In this document: piece by piece, positions 32,227-43,464 of the stretch
Position numbering within the stretch: the first letter of the stretch is position 1
Layout: the number at the start of each line of letters is the position of its first letter
Assembly (NCBI GenBank): GCA_033977485.1
Contig: CM066987.1
Location: 88,506,588 to 88,570,587 of the forward strand
Origin: Hydrangea macrophylla
Taxonomy: Eukaryota > Streptophyta > Magnoliopsida > Cornales > Hydrangeaceae
Length of the DNA: 64,000 nucleotides
Reading direction: 5' to 3'
The notes under the pieces: generated by a model
The model's input: the letters and a program-made list of their open reading frames with translations, nothing else
Database searches by the model: none
Told to the model about the DNA's origin: nothing
Translations under genes and position numbers: made by a program

Positions 32227-35140
32227 TGTAGACACCCCGATTTTGACCAAACGTCGAATTAAGGAGAGTGTCACCTCCATATCCGATGATGACAAGGACC
32301 AAAAGATTCGAAGTGTTCCAAGCTCTTCAGACGCGGTAAAATTTTCACAGAATGAAATACCAGGTGTTTAGGAGAATTCAGGTATAAAACACCACTTTTG
32401 GAAAAGATCTTCGAAAATAAGTTTTTTTAAGAAAAATGAGAAAAGAAAAGACCTAAAAAGGGGAAGTTCAACCGAAACCGGCACACGGCAGTTGTTTGCG
32501 GCACTCAGTGAGTGCCGAACGGCAGTCACAGAATGCCGGACCGGCATTTACTGAGTGCCGTCGACAATTTTTGACTGTCGTTTACTTTAACAGTCCGTAT
32601 TTTGTGGTACAATACGTATATGTATGCGGATAAAAATAAAAAAACTGATAAAGTAAGGTTGACAAAAACGCGACAATTAATAATTTGGCGTGACACTTAC
32701 TGAGAGCCGTGCGGTAGTCACGGAATGCCGCCGCAGCTCTCACGGAGTGCCGCAGCGGCATCCACTAACTGCCGCAAAGGATTTTTGACTGCCGCCTTCT
32801 ACAGTACTCTATCTATTTTCAGGAAGTACGTATTGTACCACCAAATGAGACATTTACACCTGTCTTTCACTCCGAATTCACTAAGAGTACTTGGTATTTT
32901 TTGTCTATAAAAGAAGGAGGATCTTCCTTGGGAGGATATACAAAAAAATATACAAAAAAAATATACAAAAAATATAAAAGAAGTGGATACCAAAATATAC
33001 CAATATAAAATATTTTAGAGAGATAGAGAATTTCGGAGAGCTTGAAGAAGAGCTTGGAAGATCTTCAAAGTAGAGAAGCTTTGAGGATAGTTGGAGGTGA
33101 TCCTCTAAATTTTAGTTATGTTTTCATTCTTGTGTTTCTTTCTTTCTTGTGTTTTCATTCTTGTGTTTTCTTCTTCTTTTTTATACATTTCTTTTGGGAT
33201 TCTTGGAGATCTTCAATGTCTCTCTTGAAATCTTTTGAGTTTGATCTTTTGAATCTCATGTAAGCTTATGCTTCACATGGGAGTCAAAGTTTGATCATCA
33301 CTTCATTTTATAAGCAAATAAATGGATCCAAGTCCATACTTATGACTTGGGTCCTCTACCTTGATGTTTCATGGAATCCTTTCTATGTTCCTTTGAGACT
33401 CATAAGTATTAGTCATGTCTTCATCTCCAATGACCATCAAGTGGTAGGAGGAAGTAGTTTGAGTCTAAGCCCATCTCCATGGTTTAGATTCATTATCTTG
33501 AGATTTCATGAAACCTATTCATACTTCATTTGAAATCTACAAATATAAAGGTCTTTAGCCTCCAATGACCATCAAATGGTAGGAGAAAATGGTTTGGTTT
33601 AAGTCCAACTTCATGGTCTAATAGTTGGGGTTAACAAATAAAAGTTGAACTTGACAATGAAACAGTGGATTCATAAACCGATTTTGATCAAAGATTTTTA
33701 GTTCGAAATCTAACCATTGGAATCAAGTGAAACAAACCGAAAAGTGTCAATAACACAATGTTTTACCACTGTAATTTTTGTTTTAAGGAGATTTCATGTT
33801 TAAAGTGATTTGGTCATGAGTTTTGTGAAGTCACTACAATCTGTCCAGAGTTTCAGAACAGTAACACTCTTTTGAAATAAGTAAATCAGAATCTTAATAA
33901 AGTATTTGTGACCCAAAATAATTTTTTATAAGTATATTAATGTGTTATGAAGTCATCCTAAAAAGAACAAAGCATTTTTAAACTTTTTGCTATTTTTAGA
34001 AAATCGTGCAAGAACTCTGGACAGAAGGTTGTAGAATGCTGAGTGATGTCTGGTTTTTGTCCAATTCCCGGAGATCCAACCGTTGAAACTTTTATTTCTT
34101 TTTTGGTTTAAAAACTAGACACACAGAGGCATCTTGTGTCCAAAATTCACCAAGATCAAGCCACGGGAACCATGCTTTTTATTTCTTTAAAGTTATGATC
34201 TGCTCTCAGCAATTTCCAGAATTCTGCAAGTTTAACCAATCTTATGAGTAGTGGCTTAGATGATATTTTCATGAGTTAAGGTCCAAACCATGTTTCAATA
34301 AGGATTATTTAAGCTTGAATTCAAAGTTTAAATGATCTAAATCATTGAGTACTCCAATAATTTATTCTTTTCATGTACATATTTATCCATATGGCTTGAT
34401 ACTTATAATTAGGACTTGGTTGCTTTAGATTTAATTACATTTGATAGATTTAAGCTAGAAATTCAGGGTAACTTCGTATCTTGTATAACATGTGGACTAA
34501 CCCTTTGTTTTGCAGCGCTGTTAAGGTATGATTTCTTGAACTCCTCTTAATTTATTTTAATTTCTTGATTTTATCGATTTTCTTGACCTTTATGCGCGAC
34601 ACATTAGAATTAAGATTTTGCCTTAAAAGTATATATGTGAATTAGGGACTCTTTTCCTAGGTTTTTTTTATCTATTTGCATGCATTTGTACGTTTAAATA
34701 TTCGCGGCCGGATCCCTGGTAAGTTCTCTAGTTCCCTATTTGCATATCATATTGCTTGCTACTTGAATTACGTGGCTTTTGAATGATATTTTATCACTTG
34801 CGATCTTACACCCTTTAGACATGCTTTTGTAATGTATATTTATACATATGTATTAGTTGAGGGTATATTTAAATTAATAATTCGATTAAAAGGATGTTGA
34901 GTAGAGGCCTATCGCGAGATAGGATGAGAAGGGGTGTTTTAGTCCGATGGGCTCCTTCCCTTCTCATTCCATAATTCCCGGACCTAGTCAATCTTTGGTT
35001 TCGCAAAAGATCAGTTGCTTTAAAATGGTTTCTTAATTTTCTTTTTAAAAATTAAGTGGCGACTCATTCGTTTTGAATTTGAAATTTAAAAGAACTTTAA
35101 AAGAAAAAGCTGTGGGTAGGAAAAAATTGCGATATCCACA
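32227..35140 (+). repeat. 3' LTR of A
   Basis: 2,914 bases. It has the palindromes (from 32499), TATAAAAG (32906-32913) and the U5 block 34728-35077 that the 5' LTR has lost. That block resembles U5 of B and includes TGGCGACTC at 35057-35065, a match to the primer site start. Confidence 0.92.
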
Positions 35141-35159
35141 CTTGATTGTTAAGTTAACA
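35141..35159 (+). repeat. Target duplication CTTGA and right end of C 5' LTR
   Basis: 35141-35145 is the second CTTGA. The LTR then continues TTGTTAAGTTAACA to its TAACA end, the inverse of its TGTTA start. Confidence 0.88.
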
Positions 35160-35171
35160 TGGTATCAGAGC
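35160..35171 (+). other. Primer binding site of C
   Basis: TGGTATCAGAGC directly follows the LTR end. It is complementary to the 3' end of initiator Met tRNA, the usual copia primer. Confidence 0.9.
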
Positions 35172-35740
35172 ATGGTTAAGGATTGATTAAGTTTGTTGAG
35201 GCTATAGAAATCTTCAAAGGAAGAAATTGACACAGTTAGAAGGGCTAATGTCATCATCTGTACGATGATGTCTGCGTGACATTAATAGTTGAGAAGTTTG
35301 GACTTCATGGTTTGCTTCGAAATTGCATATGGAGTATTTTGGTGATTTTTCAAGAATTTTTAGAGATCGGTTGATATACCTTTTTTTTTTCAAAACTTAT
35401 TCAAAAAATAGCGCTCCTTTTTCATGATCTATTATTTCGGCGCACTTCTCGACATTTGATTGCTTTTTTCTATAGGAGTAAGGTGTGCTATGCTAATTTA
35501 AGGCCTCTTGAGTGATTTTCTTCTCATTCCATTGACAAACCCTCATGCTATCATTTTTGCCTTGTTCGGCTATTGCCTTGTTGGTGCAAATAGCTGCTTA
35601 TGGGTCTCGTATGTTCTTTGTTTGGGTATTTGGTTGCTAGATTTGGGTTGCTGTGCAGTGTTTCTAGTCATAGAATACTGTTTGGGTTCATTTTAGCAAC
35701 TGTTGGACCTCTTTTGGTTTTTGGTTCCTTTCAGTGTTGA
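35172..35740 (+). other. Leader of C
   Basis: T-rich leader between the primer site and the gag remnant. An open frame at 35508-35696 has no recognisable domain. Nothing else seen. Confidence 0.5.
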
Positions 35741-36010
35741 TTGGGCTTTTTCCTTTGTTTGTTTATGACTATAGCTAGCAGGAATTCAGACTCTCTTCAG
35801 GCTATTAGCATACGATTGACCGGAGATAATTATACATATTGGGTGTATGTTATGAAAAAAAATTTGATGGGCAAGGACATGTGGGGATACATTACTAAGG
35901 ATTTCAAAATATTGTCTGATCAAAAAGAAGCAAATCATGCTGAGAAGGGATATTACAGATGAGTGTAGTTATTACCGTGAGAAGGGTCACTGGAAGGCAC
36001 AATGTCCCTA
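35741..36010 (+). pseudogene. Copia gag remnant, internally deleted
   Basis: 35741-35962 ends in SIRLTGDNYTYWVYVMKKNLMGKDMWGYIT, the N-terminal copia gag signature. It then jumps to ECSYYREKGHWKAQCP (35965-36010), the zinc knuckle, so most of capsid is missing. The second knuckle cysteine is Tyr and a TAG follows. Confidence 0.75.
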
Positions 36011-36129
36011 GTTGATTAATTTGAAACCCTGTGGACTACAACAGACTTTTAGGGGCAAGGATCGTGACACTGCAGCGGTTGCTCCACTAGTTACTGACTC
36101 ATCAGCATCAGCTCCCACTTTATCACTCA

Positions 36130-36510
36130 TTGCCTAGCAATTACAAAACCTCTTTCCCTCTCAGTCACCTAATGATCTTTTTGTCTATCCTTCAGTGGGT
36201 TCATTTTCCTCAGCTCCCTCAGGTATATCTACGAACACTTTTAACTCAGGTGCTACATCACATGACTAGTGACTCCTCTTTATTTACATCTACCTATTCT
36301 CCTCCATCATTTTTATTAGTTGCTACCAATGGTAACCCTATGTCCTTGGCTAGTGTTGGTTCTATACTTTCTTCTCATTTGTCTCTTTCTAATGTGTATT
36401 ATATTCCTCAACTCACCATAAACTTGATATCCGTTAGTCAGTTATTTGATTCTGGATATGTGGTTCATTTCTCCTCCTCTGGTTGTGTTGTGTAGGATCC
36501 TAGTTCCAAG
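36130..36510 (+). pseudogene. Copia protease remnant
   Basis: Around 36225-36265 one frame reads TFNSGATSH and another continues HMTSDSSLF, so a frameshift splits the active site. The catalytic Asp-Ser-Gly reads Asn-Ser-Gly. Downstream LSLSNVYYIPQLTINLISVSQL is the standard segment after the copia protease. A TAG closes it at 36495. Confidence 0.7.
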
Positions 36511-36513
36511 AAG

Positions 36514-37724
36514 TTGATTTGGACCAGCAGTAGAGAGGGAGGCATGTATGTGTTGGAAGAGTTGTATGTTCCGGCTATTGCCGCTTCTTCAGTAGATTTA
36601 TCTTTTTTTTGTTTGACCCCGAAGTCGTCTAATTTTTATTTGTGGCATTCCCGCCTTGGTTATGTATATCATTCTCGTTTACAATTTTTAGTTTCAACTA
36701 GCAGTTTAGGACATTTAGAGTGTCATGATATTTTTTATTGTAGTGGATGCAAACTAGCTAAATTTTCTGCATTACCATTTAATAAAGGTGCTAATATTTC
36801 TCTTTCCCCTTTTGATCTTATTCATTCTGACGTGTTGGGACCTGCTCCAGTCTCCACTAAGGATGGTCTAAATAAAATGTTTCATTTATTGATGACTATT
36901 CCAGGTACTATTGGGTTTATCTTATGAAGTGTTGCTATGAATTTTTCTCGATCTTCATTGTTTTTCATGCCATGATTCGTGCTCAATATTCTTCTACTGT
37001 AAATATTTTAGATGTGATTTAGGTGGGGAGAATACTTCCAATGCCTTTATCGATTTACTTATCTCTGATGGCACTATTAAGTAATCTTCTTGTACAAATA
37101 CTCCTGAACATAATGGTATGGCTGGCTGAACGTAAGCATGGACATATCATAAAGACTGCATAGTCCCTTTCGTTATAAGTTAGTGTTCCTAGTACATTTT
37201 GGGGAGAAGCTATACTTACTTCCATTCATCTGATTAACCGTATTCCCTCTGCCATCACTTCTGGCATCTCTCCTTTTGAACGGTTGAGTGGTAAATCTCT
37301 TGATTAGTTTTCATTATGTGTGTTTGGATCCACCTGTTTTATCTTGCTACCTAAAGTTGCTCGTCACAAACTCTCTGCTTATTCTGTGATGTGTGTTTTT
37401 CTTGGTTATGGTAAGGAACAGAAGGGTTATCGGTGCTATGATCCGATAGCGAACAAATTTTATGTCTCTCGCCATGTGATTTTTATGGAACACATTACTT
37501 TCTTCTCTATTCCTTCTTCTTCACACACTTTGAACAAATCTGATCTTCTTTATCTTGATCATGTTCCTGATGATGTCCCTTTTAATTCATATATCAGTGA
37601 TGTGTCCATCTCTGACACTTCTGATCCCCCTGTTACTCGTCCTCTAATTGCTCGTACTTACTCTAGAAGAAATACAATTTTCTCTTCTGCAGGTTCAGAT
37701 CCACCTCTCTCGGCTGATGCATAA
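36514..37724 (+). pseudogene. Copia integrase remnant
   Basis: 36514-36927 has LWHSRLGYVYHSRLQFL...CSGCKLAKF, the HHCC zinc domain with one His changed to Tyr. FDLIHSDVLGPAP, the core start with the first catalytic Asp, follows. 36900-37320 is shifted and has stops but keeps AERKHGHIIKTA and FWGEAILTSIHLINRIPS. 37320-37724 has FGSTCFILLP...VFLGYGKEQKGYRCYDP, the end of integrase. Confidence 0.8.
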
Positions 37725-37859
37725 CCAAATTTAGAAAACGTGGATCCTACCACTTCTCGTTATCCTACGCGTATAGGTTTGGTTTTTCTAACTCTTGTTA
37801 CTCTCCTGAATTTTGTTCTTTCTTAACTTTTGTTCACTCTTTATCTGAACCTACCTCCT

Positions 37860-38789
37860 ATAAGAAGGCTTCTCTTAATCCTCTTTGGCAACAGGCTATA
37901 GCTAAAGAGCTTTTGGCATTGCATAAGATTGACACGTGGGACTTGGTGTCTTTACCTTCTGGAAAATGTGCATTTGGGTGTCGATGGGTGTGCAAGATTA
38001 AAACTCAATCTAATGGTTTTGTTGAGCATTAAAAGCTAGATTGGTGGCCAAGGTATTCATTCAAGAATTTGGTATTGACTATGAGGAGACCTTCGCTCTT
38101 GTTGCTAAGATGACTACATTTCGGGCAGTAATCGTTGTGGCAGCAGCCCGTACATGGAGTCTTTCCCAGATGGATATGAAAAATGCCTTTCTTAATGGGG
38201 ATTTGACTGAAGAAGTTTATATGGTTCCTCCTCCTAGCCTCCATCATAACAAGGTGAGGTGTGCAAACTTCAAAAGGCATTATATGTCTCAAACAGGCCC
38301 CTAGGGCTTGGTTTGACAAGTTCTCTACAGTCATCTGTGATTTGGGTTTCTGTCCTTCTGATCATGACTCGACATTATTTCTTCGCTCTACATCAAAAGG
38401 ATGTACTTTTCGCTTACTCAATGTGTGCATTATGATTAAATTACTGGTGTGATGATGTAGCTAGAATCTCATTGTTGAAATCACAGTTGCAAAAACATCT
38501 TGAAATGAAGGATTTGGGGCCCCTTAGTTATTTCTTGGGTATTGAGGTAGCCTCTTCTCCTGAAGGTTATCTTCTCTCTCAGTCCAAGTATGCCTCTGAT
38601 GTCATTGAGAGGGTTCATCTCATAGATACCCGGACAGTTGAGACACCTTTGGAGCTCAATGTTTATTACTCTTCATCCGATGGTGTTTTATTGTCAGATC
38701 CTACCTTGTATCTAACTATTGTGGGTAGTTTAGTCTATCTCACTATGACAAGGCCTGATATTGCATATGTTGTTCATATCGTTATTTAA
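37860..38789 (+). pseudogene. Copia reverse transcriptase remnant
   Basis: LWQQAIAKELLALHKIDTW starts the domain. 38041-38304 has [17 protein letters not shown] and [20 protein letters not shown], with the first catalytic Asp. 38261-38452 has [12 protein letters not shown]. The catalytic loop, expected to read Y-V-D-D, reads N-V-C-I, followed by two stops. 38472-38789 has [18 protein letters not shown] and [10 protein letters not shown]. At least two frameshifts. Confidence 0.85.
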
Positions 38790-39341
38790 TTTATTTTTTC
38801 TTCGTTATATTCGCCGTACCTTGCATTAGAGTTTGTTATTCTCTTCATCCTCCTCTTTAGAGCTTCGAGCTTATTCTGATACTGACTGTGCTGGAAATTC
38901 TACAAACCGAAAGTCCACCACTGGCTTCTGTGTTTTCCTTGGTGACTCACTTATTTCTTGGAAAAGTTAGAAGCAATCTATTGCATCTCGCTCTTCTGCT
39001 GAGGCTGAGTATCCTGCGATGGCAGCAATCAATGCTGAGTTAGTTGGTTGAGTTGGTTGCTTACTGATTTTGGTGTCCAATTATTTGCTTCTACTCCTAT
39101 GTACTGTGATAACAAGAGTTTCATTCAAATTGTACACAACTCTGTTTTTCATGACTACACGAAGCACATTGAGATCATTGTCACTTTGTGCATCATCATC
39201 TTTAGCTTCGCACTATCTCCCTCCCTTTTCTTCTTTCCACCTTGTAGTTGGCTGACTTCTTTACAAAGTCACATATGATTACGTGCTTCCTCTTTCTGAT
39301 CGACAAACTTTTAATGCTTCTTGTTGCTACATCATAAGTTT
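38790..39341 (+). pseudogene. Copia RNase H remnant and 3' end of C
   Basis: 38865-39040 reads AYSDTDCAGNSTNRKSTTGF, LISWKS, stop, KQSIASRSSAEAEY, the copia RNase H motifs in order. It decays further to 39280. Confidence 0.75.
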
Positions 39342-39528
39342 GAGGGGGGGTGTTAGTGTAATAAAACTTATGGGCATATTTGTCTTTTTATCTCTTTGTG
39401 TAACCCTACTATAAGGAGTTGTTTAGTGTTGCAGTTTATCTAAGTTGAGCATTATTTGCTCTTACGTTAATATCAATTTCTCTTTTCTATCTTCGTTCCC
39501 TCAATCCTCATCTTGATTGTTAAGTACA
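39342..39528 (+). repeat. Polypurine tract and 3' LTR of C
   Basis: GAGGGGGGG at 39342-39350 primes plus-strand synthesis. The LTR runs 39351-39528, ending CTTGATTGTTAAGTACA with the terminal TAACA altered. Confidence 0.85.
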
Positions 39529-40499
39529 AGAAGTCCACATCCTATTCTCTAAATAATGACTAGCCATCTGGCGAATATGGCTAAGATATATCTCTGGTAT
39601 AACAGCCTCAACCATGTCTTGTGAATCAGGTATCCTCTAAATGAACTATCCACAAACATATGGAAGTTCGGATCCATGTTAACCGAAAAGAAAATGATCT
39701 ATCGTCGGAAGGACGAACTTATCTTAAACTCATATCTCATCTTAGGGATCTTAAATGCTAAAACTAGATGGTGTGGGACCATTAGTGAACGAAAGTATCA
39801 AACCTAAGTCTCTAATACCAAAAATCCTATCACGCCCCGGAGTAACAAAAATAGAGAAAAAATAAATTTCCTTTTTGGATCCATAGGGAATGACAGGTGA
39901 AAGTCACTAAATTGTCCACACCATACAGTACCAGCCACCAAACAATGATAAGAGTTGTAATAAAACCAATCACAGATAAATTACAAAGGTCCTAACTATT
40001 ACAATATCAGAGTCTGTAATAGTATTATAAAAGGTCTGGAAGCAATGTATGCCCAAGTACCAAATATAAAACAGTCTACAACTGAAGTATAAACTAATAA
40101 CTATCTATGGCTTCGGCTGGCGTAGACGTAGTCGTCAGCGTAGTTATCCTCCCCAGCATACTAGTCTTTAGTGGGGCCATCTTCAGTGTATTCACCCTCT
40201 AGGTAGTAGCCATCATCGTACTTGTCATCACCTGTAAGAACAGGAACATGGTAGTCTGGACGGGAAATATCCAAACAATAACGGCCATCAGCTTACTGAG
40301 AGTTGAGTGAATATAAACTAACATGGTACTAGTTATATAATGTAATAACAAGTTATGAAATGTATAAGATATAATGTTACAATAGTATCTTCATCTTTAT
40401 TCAAACGTCGTAACTCAACCCTTATCATGTTATTATTCTAAGACCGATAATCAACATACATTGACTGAAAGAACAGCCTCAATCGTTCAAAACTTATAG

Positions 40500-40745
40500 A
40501 TACACCATTATTCTGCCCTCACTCGTTAAGGATATATACCATCCACCACATGTCATGGACACCACGTCAGTCCATCCCACGCTCGCTAAGGATATAACCC
40601 ATCTACCGCATGTTAGGGATACAACACTTTGAGCAACAGCATATGAATCTATTCACCGATGTCTACCAGTGATCTGTATCCACCGCTCGTTAAGGATATG
40701 TATATATATATATACCATCCACCGCTCGTTAAGGATATGCCATGG
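40500..40745. repeat. CGTTAAGGATAT minisatellite in E2 LTR
   Basis: Four or five loose copies of CCATCCACCGCTCGTTAAGG-like units, some with GTATATAT extensions. Confidence 0.55.
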
Positions 40746-41097
40746 ATCATCTAGCTAGATAGAAATATGTGGTTAAGGACATAACATGACCAAGTATTCA
40801 CCCATGTCAAATTCCCAGAACATATCAAACCGACCTATGTTCAGTACTAATATAGATACATGAAAAATCCCATTGTGGCCTAACTACTCTGATTAAAGTA
40901 AAACGGATATCGAACTCAAATGTGAACCACATAATAACTAACGTTATAACATTAATCCATTATTCACCCTCGTACGTATCTTTGGTATCACATTATCCCT
41001 GATTATCCCAATAGCTGCACAATGAAAGTCCGAATCAAGAATCAAACGATCGACCCCTTATATAGTAAACAAAAGAAACAATCCATGTTCTGCAACT

Positions 41098-41496
41098 GCC
41101 AATCGATTGGATCGATTGGGAGAAGGGTCCAATCGATTAGGATAAAAATTATAATAATCAATTGAGAAAAAAGGCAATCGAATGGATCCAAAACAATGCC
41201 AATGGATTGCTAACTTTGGCAATCGATTAGATTAGAAATAATGGCAATTGATTGGGAATCTATCTAATTAATTGGATCCTGAATGATGGCAATCGATTGG
41301 TTTAAATCCAATCGATTGAGACTTCATCTTCTCCAATATAATTATAAAATAGCATATATAAACATTTTAAGGACGTGTTTGTTACGTCTAAACATCATGT
41401 AAACTTGTAAAACATCACATAAGAGGGACCAAGTGAGTTTAAACTCACTTAGAGTATATGGAGGGTGTATTTGGCTTGTGGAGCTTGAAACCTCAA

Positions 41497-41572
<76 letters not shown>

Positions 41573-42030
41573 GTTGTCTGTCTCCTTCTCCCTTCTTCTT
41601 CTTCTTCTTCTTCTTCTTCTTCTTCTCTTCCTTCTTCTTCTTCTCTGCCCAGATGAGCGTGTGTGTATGTGTTTGTGTATATATCGATATATGTATGTAT
41701 GAGTGTGTATATATGATATATATGTATATCTTTCTCAAGAATTGAAAATAGTCCAAGGCCATGAAATAAATGCATATATATAGAGGGTGAGAGTGCAACA
41801 CGTCAAGATCTCATGCAAAGTCTGTAGGTGGCAATCGATTGGGACTAATGGCAATCGATTGGTATCATATATTTTAAGGCAATCGATTGCTATAAAGGGA
41901 AATTGATTGGAATAGTGCCACGTAATGAATTCAGGTCGGCAGCATGGCAATTGATTGGGAAAGATGTCAATTGATTGGTATCCAAAAAGTGGCAATCAAT
42001 TGGGATGCAATGACAATTAATTGGGCCTCA
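41098..42030. repeat. Two clusters of the palindrome CAATCGATTG
   Basis: About 11 full or decayed copies at 41098-41320 and 8 at 41828-42025, mostly within GGCAATCGATTGG. Most variants are explained by C-to-T or G-to-A at the central CG. A microsatellite separates the clusters. Confidence 0.85.
41501..41650. repeat. (TC)n and (CTT)n microsatellites
   Basis: About 35 TC units at 41501-41571, then about 11 CTT units near 41594-41640, then TG/TA-rich sequence. Open frames here are low-complexity only. Confidence 0.95.
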
Positions 42031-42159
42031 AATTTGTCCAACAGGAGGGTAAGGATCTCACAAGTATACAGAAACGAATACCAGGTCTTATTTATAAATA
42101 TAAACTCCAAAATACAAGTTATTACATCATCACTTTGTGATTCCATGGTATAATACTGT

Positions 42160-42720
42160 ATGGCTCTCTGGGTGTATTCCCAGACATAACTTTGTTCTTT
42201 GGTTAGCTGCCCAAAATAAACTTTCTACACATGATAGAATTTCTAATTATACTCCTGGGCCCATTAGCTTGCATGCTTTGTCATGAGCATATGGAAACTC
42301 ATGACCATTTATTTTTAACTTGTCCTTATTCTACTTTTGTGCGGTAGGACCTTATGAATAGATGTGAATTGTATTGACAAGGTTATAGCTGGGCTGACAG
42401 TTCGGATTTGATGGCTCAAAGGTTGATGGCAAGACAATCCAACATGTGATACCTAAAACGTGTCTTAGAGTGGCAATCTATGGATTATGGAGAGAGGGAA
42501 ATAATAGGACATTTAAGAACACCTCAAATCCCAAAGAAATTCTTCTGAAGAACCTGATATCTCAAGTCAATGCATAAATCATGGTGAAGTCTGGAAACCA
42601 TTCAAATTTTGATAGGATTATTTGTATTTGGACCTAATAGCCCTAGTGGGGTTTTTTGCACATTTTAACTTGTTAAGTCTGTAACTTTTGGGTTGCCTTG
42701 GATGCTTGGAAACCCTTTAG
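42160..42720 (+). pseudogene. LINE 3' end: zinc-binding C-terminal domain of RT
   Basis: Plus-strand translation gives IPRHNFVLWLAAQNKLSTHD, then a shift to METHDHLFLTCPYS. These are the tryptophan/histidine/cysteine signatures of the zf-RVT domain at the C-terminus of plant LINE reverse transcriptases. KEILLKNLISQVN further on fits the end of the ORF. The rest of the LINE is absent, as expected of a 5'-truncated copy, and there are stops. No poly-A tail was placed. Confidence 0.7.
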
Positions 42721-43464
42721 TTTGTCATTTGTAACATGTAGGTCCTGCCATTATTTTTGATATTCTGGTTCATTTTGTACATCCTTTTTTTTGGAATTTA
42801 TTTACCATTTTCCGAAAAAATAAAAAACTTTCAGTTTATTATTATTTTTTGTATAGAATTTAAATGTCATCCTATTGCTTTTTCTAAATTGAAAAATGTC
42901 ATTTATTTTTGTAAAACAAAAAAGTCCTCAAATTTTACATGACATTTTTTGGAGCAACTCTTTCAAACATTGGGAGCAATTCTGCGAGATGTTTGGGAGC
43001 AAATCTTCAAAATGTGGGAACAACTCGTTTCAAAATCGGGTGCAACTCTTCACAACGTTGGGAGCAATCACTATAATGTTTTGGTGCAAGTTCACAGCGT
43101 TGAAAATATAAAATAGATTAAAATACTAAATAACAATTCAAAAGTTGATTTTTTTTTTAATTGTGGTGATGATTTTCTAAATTTTTTTTAATGATTGTTG
43201 ATATTTTTATAAAATTTAAAAAAGTAATTAATTGACTTTTAAATTTTATAAAAAAAAAAAAATTATACAAAAAAATTGACTGAAATGTAATTATCCCTAA
43301 AATTTAAGCTCGGCTTTAGATATTCGCATATTGGAGTCAAATGGGAACTGTCAGTGTTATGTGACTTGGAGTTGTAGGAGCGTCCATCATCCACGGGACT
43401 GGGAGTCTCTCTCTATTTCTCACTCTGTCATGTACACCCACAATTTTCTAAATAAATCTTCAAA
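42721..43464. other. AT-rich spacer with a short minisatellite
   Basis: 42951-43100 has six loose copies of a 28-30 base unit with TTGGGAGCAACTCTTC. The rest (42760-42900, 43130-43300) is A/T-rich without features. Confidence 0.6.

Larger units (their letters stand above)
5561..35140 (+). mobile_element. Non-autonomous Tat/Ogre-like LTR retrotransposon A (gag-only), carrying nested B
   Basis: Direct LTRs at 5561-8092 and 32227-35140 start TGTAGACACC and end TATCCACA. A primer site of tRNA-Arg type lies at 8096, the tract GAGGGGCAAAC ends at 32226, and a CTTGA duplication flanks the element. Without B it is about 13.9 kb. The only protein-like ORF is the 326-codon gag remnant at 25215-26195. 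No protease, RT, RNase H or integrase signature is visible in any frame. It would need enzymes from a related autonomous element. The LTRs differ by a few percent plus a 350-bp deletion, so it is older than B. Confidence 0.92.
5395..39528 (+). mobile_element. Degenerate Ty1/copia retrotransposon C, interrupted by element A
   Basis: LTRs start TGTTAG and end near TAACA. The 5' LTR is 5395-5560 plus 35146-35159, split by element A. The 3' LTR is 39351-39528. An initiator-Met primer site follows the 5' LTR and a GAGGGGGGG polypurine tract precedes the 3' LTR. The internal region has gag, protease, integrase, RT and RNase H in copia order. Without A it would be about 4.55 kb. LTRs differ at roughly one site in ten and the coding region is full of stops, so it is old. 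No target duplication is seen. Confidence 0.88.
39529..42150 (-). mobile_element. Second gypsy copy E2: leader, primer site and 5' LTR
   Basis: 39535-39905 repeats the E1 stretch 5060-5394. At 39803-39820 the minus strand reads TGGTATTAGAGAC, an initiator-Met primer site with two changes. From about 39821 rightward is the LTR end (CGGGGCGTGATAGG on minus). The LTR seems to extend to about 42050-42150, but its outer end was not found. No gag follows to the left because copia C intervenes. Confidence 0.65.

Noticed and set aside
5561..35140. A as an autonomous Ogre with a hidden pol
   Set aside because: I looked in all frames for RT, RNase H, integrase and protease signatures between 24180 and 32226 and found none; nested B also has none.
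41433..41801. Ser/Leu-rich and Arg/Glu-rich open frames
   Set aside because: They translate the (TC)n and (CTT)n microsatellite.
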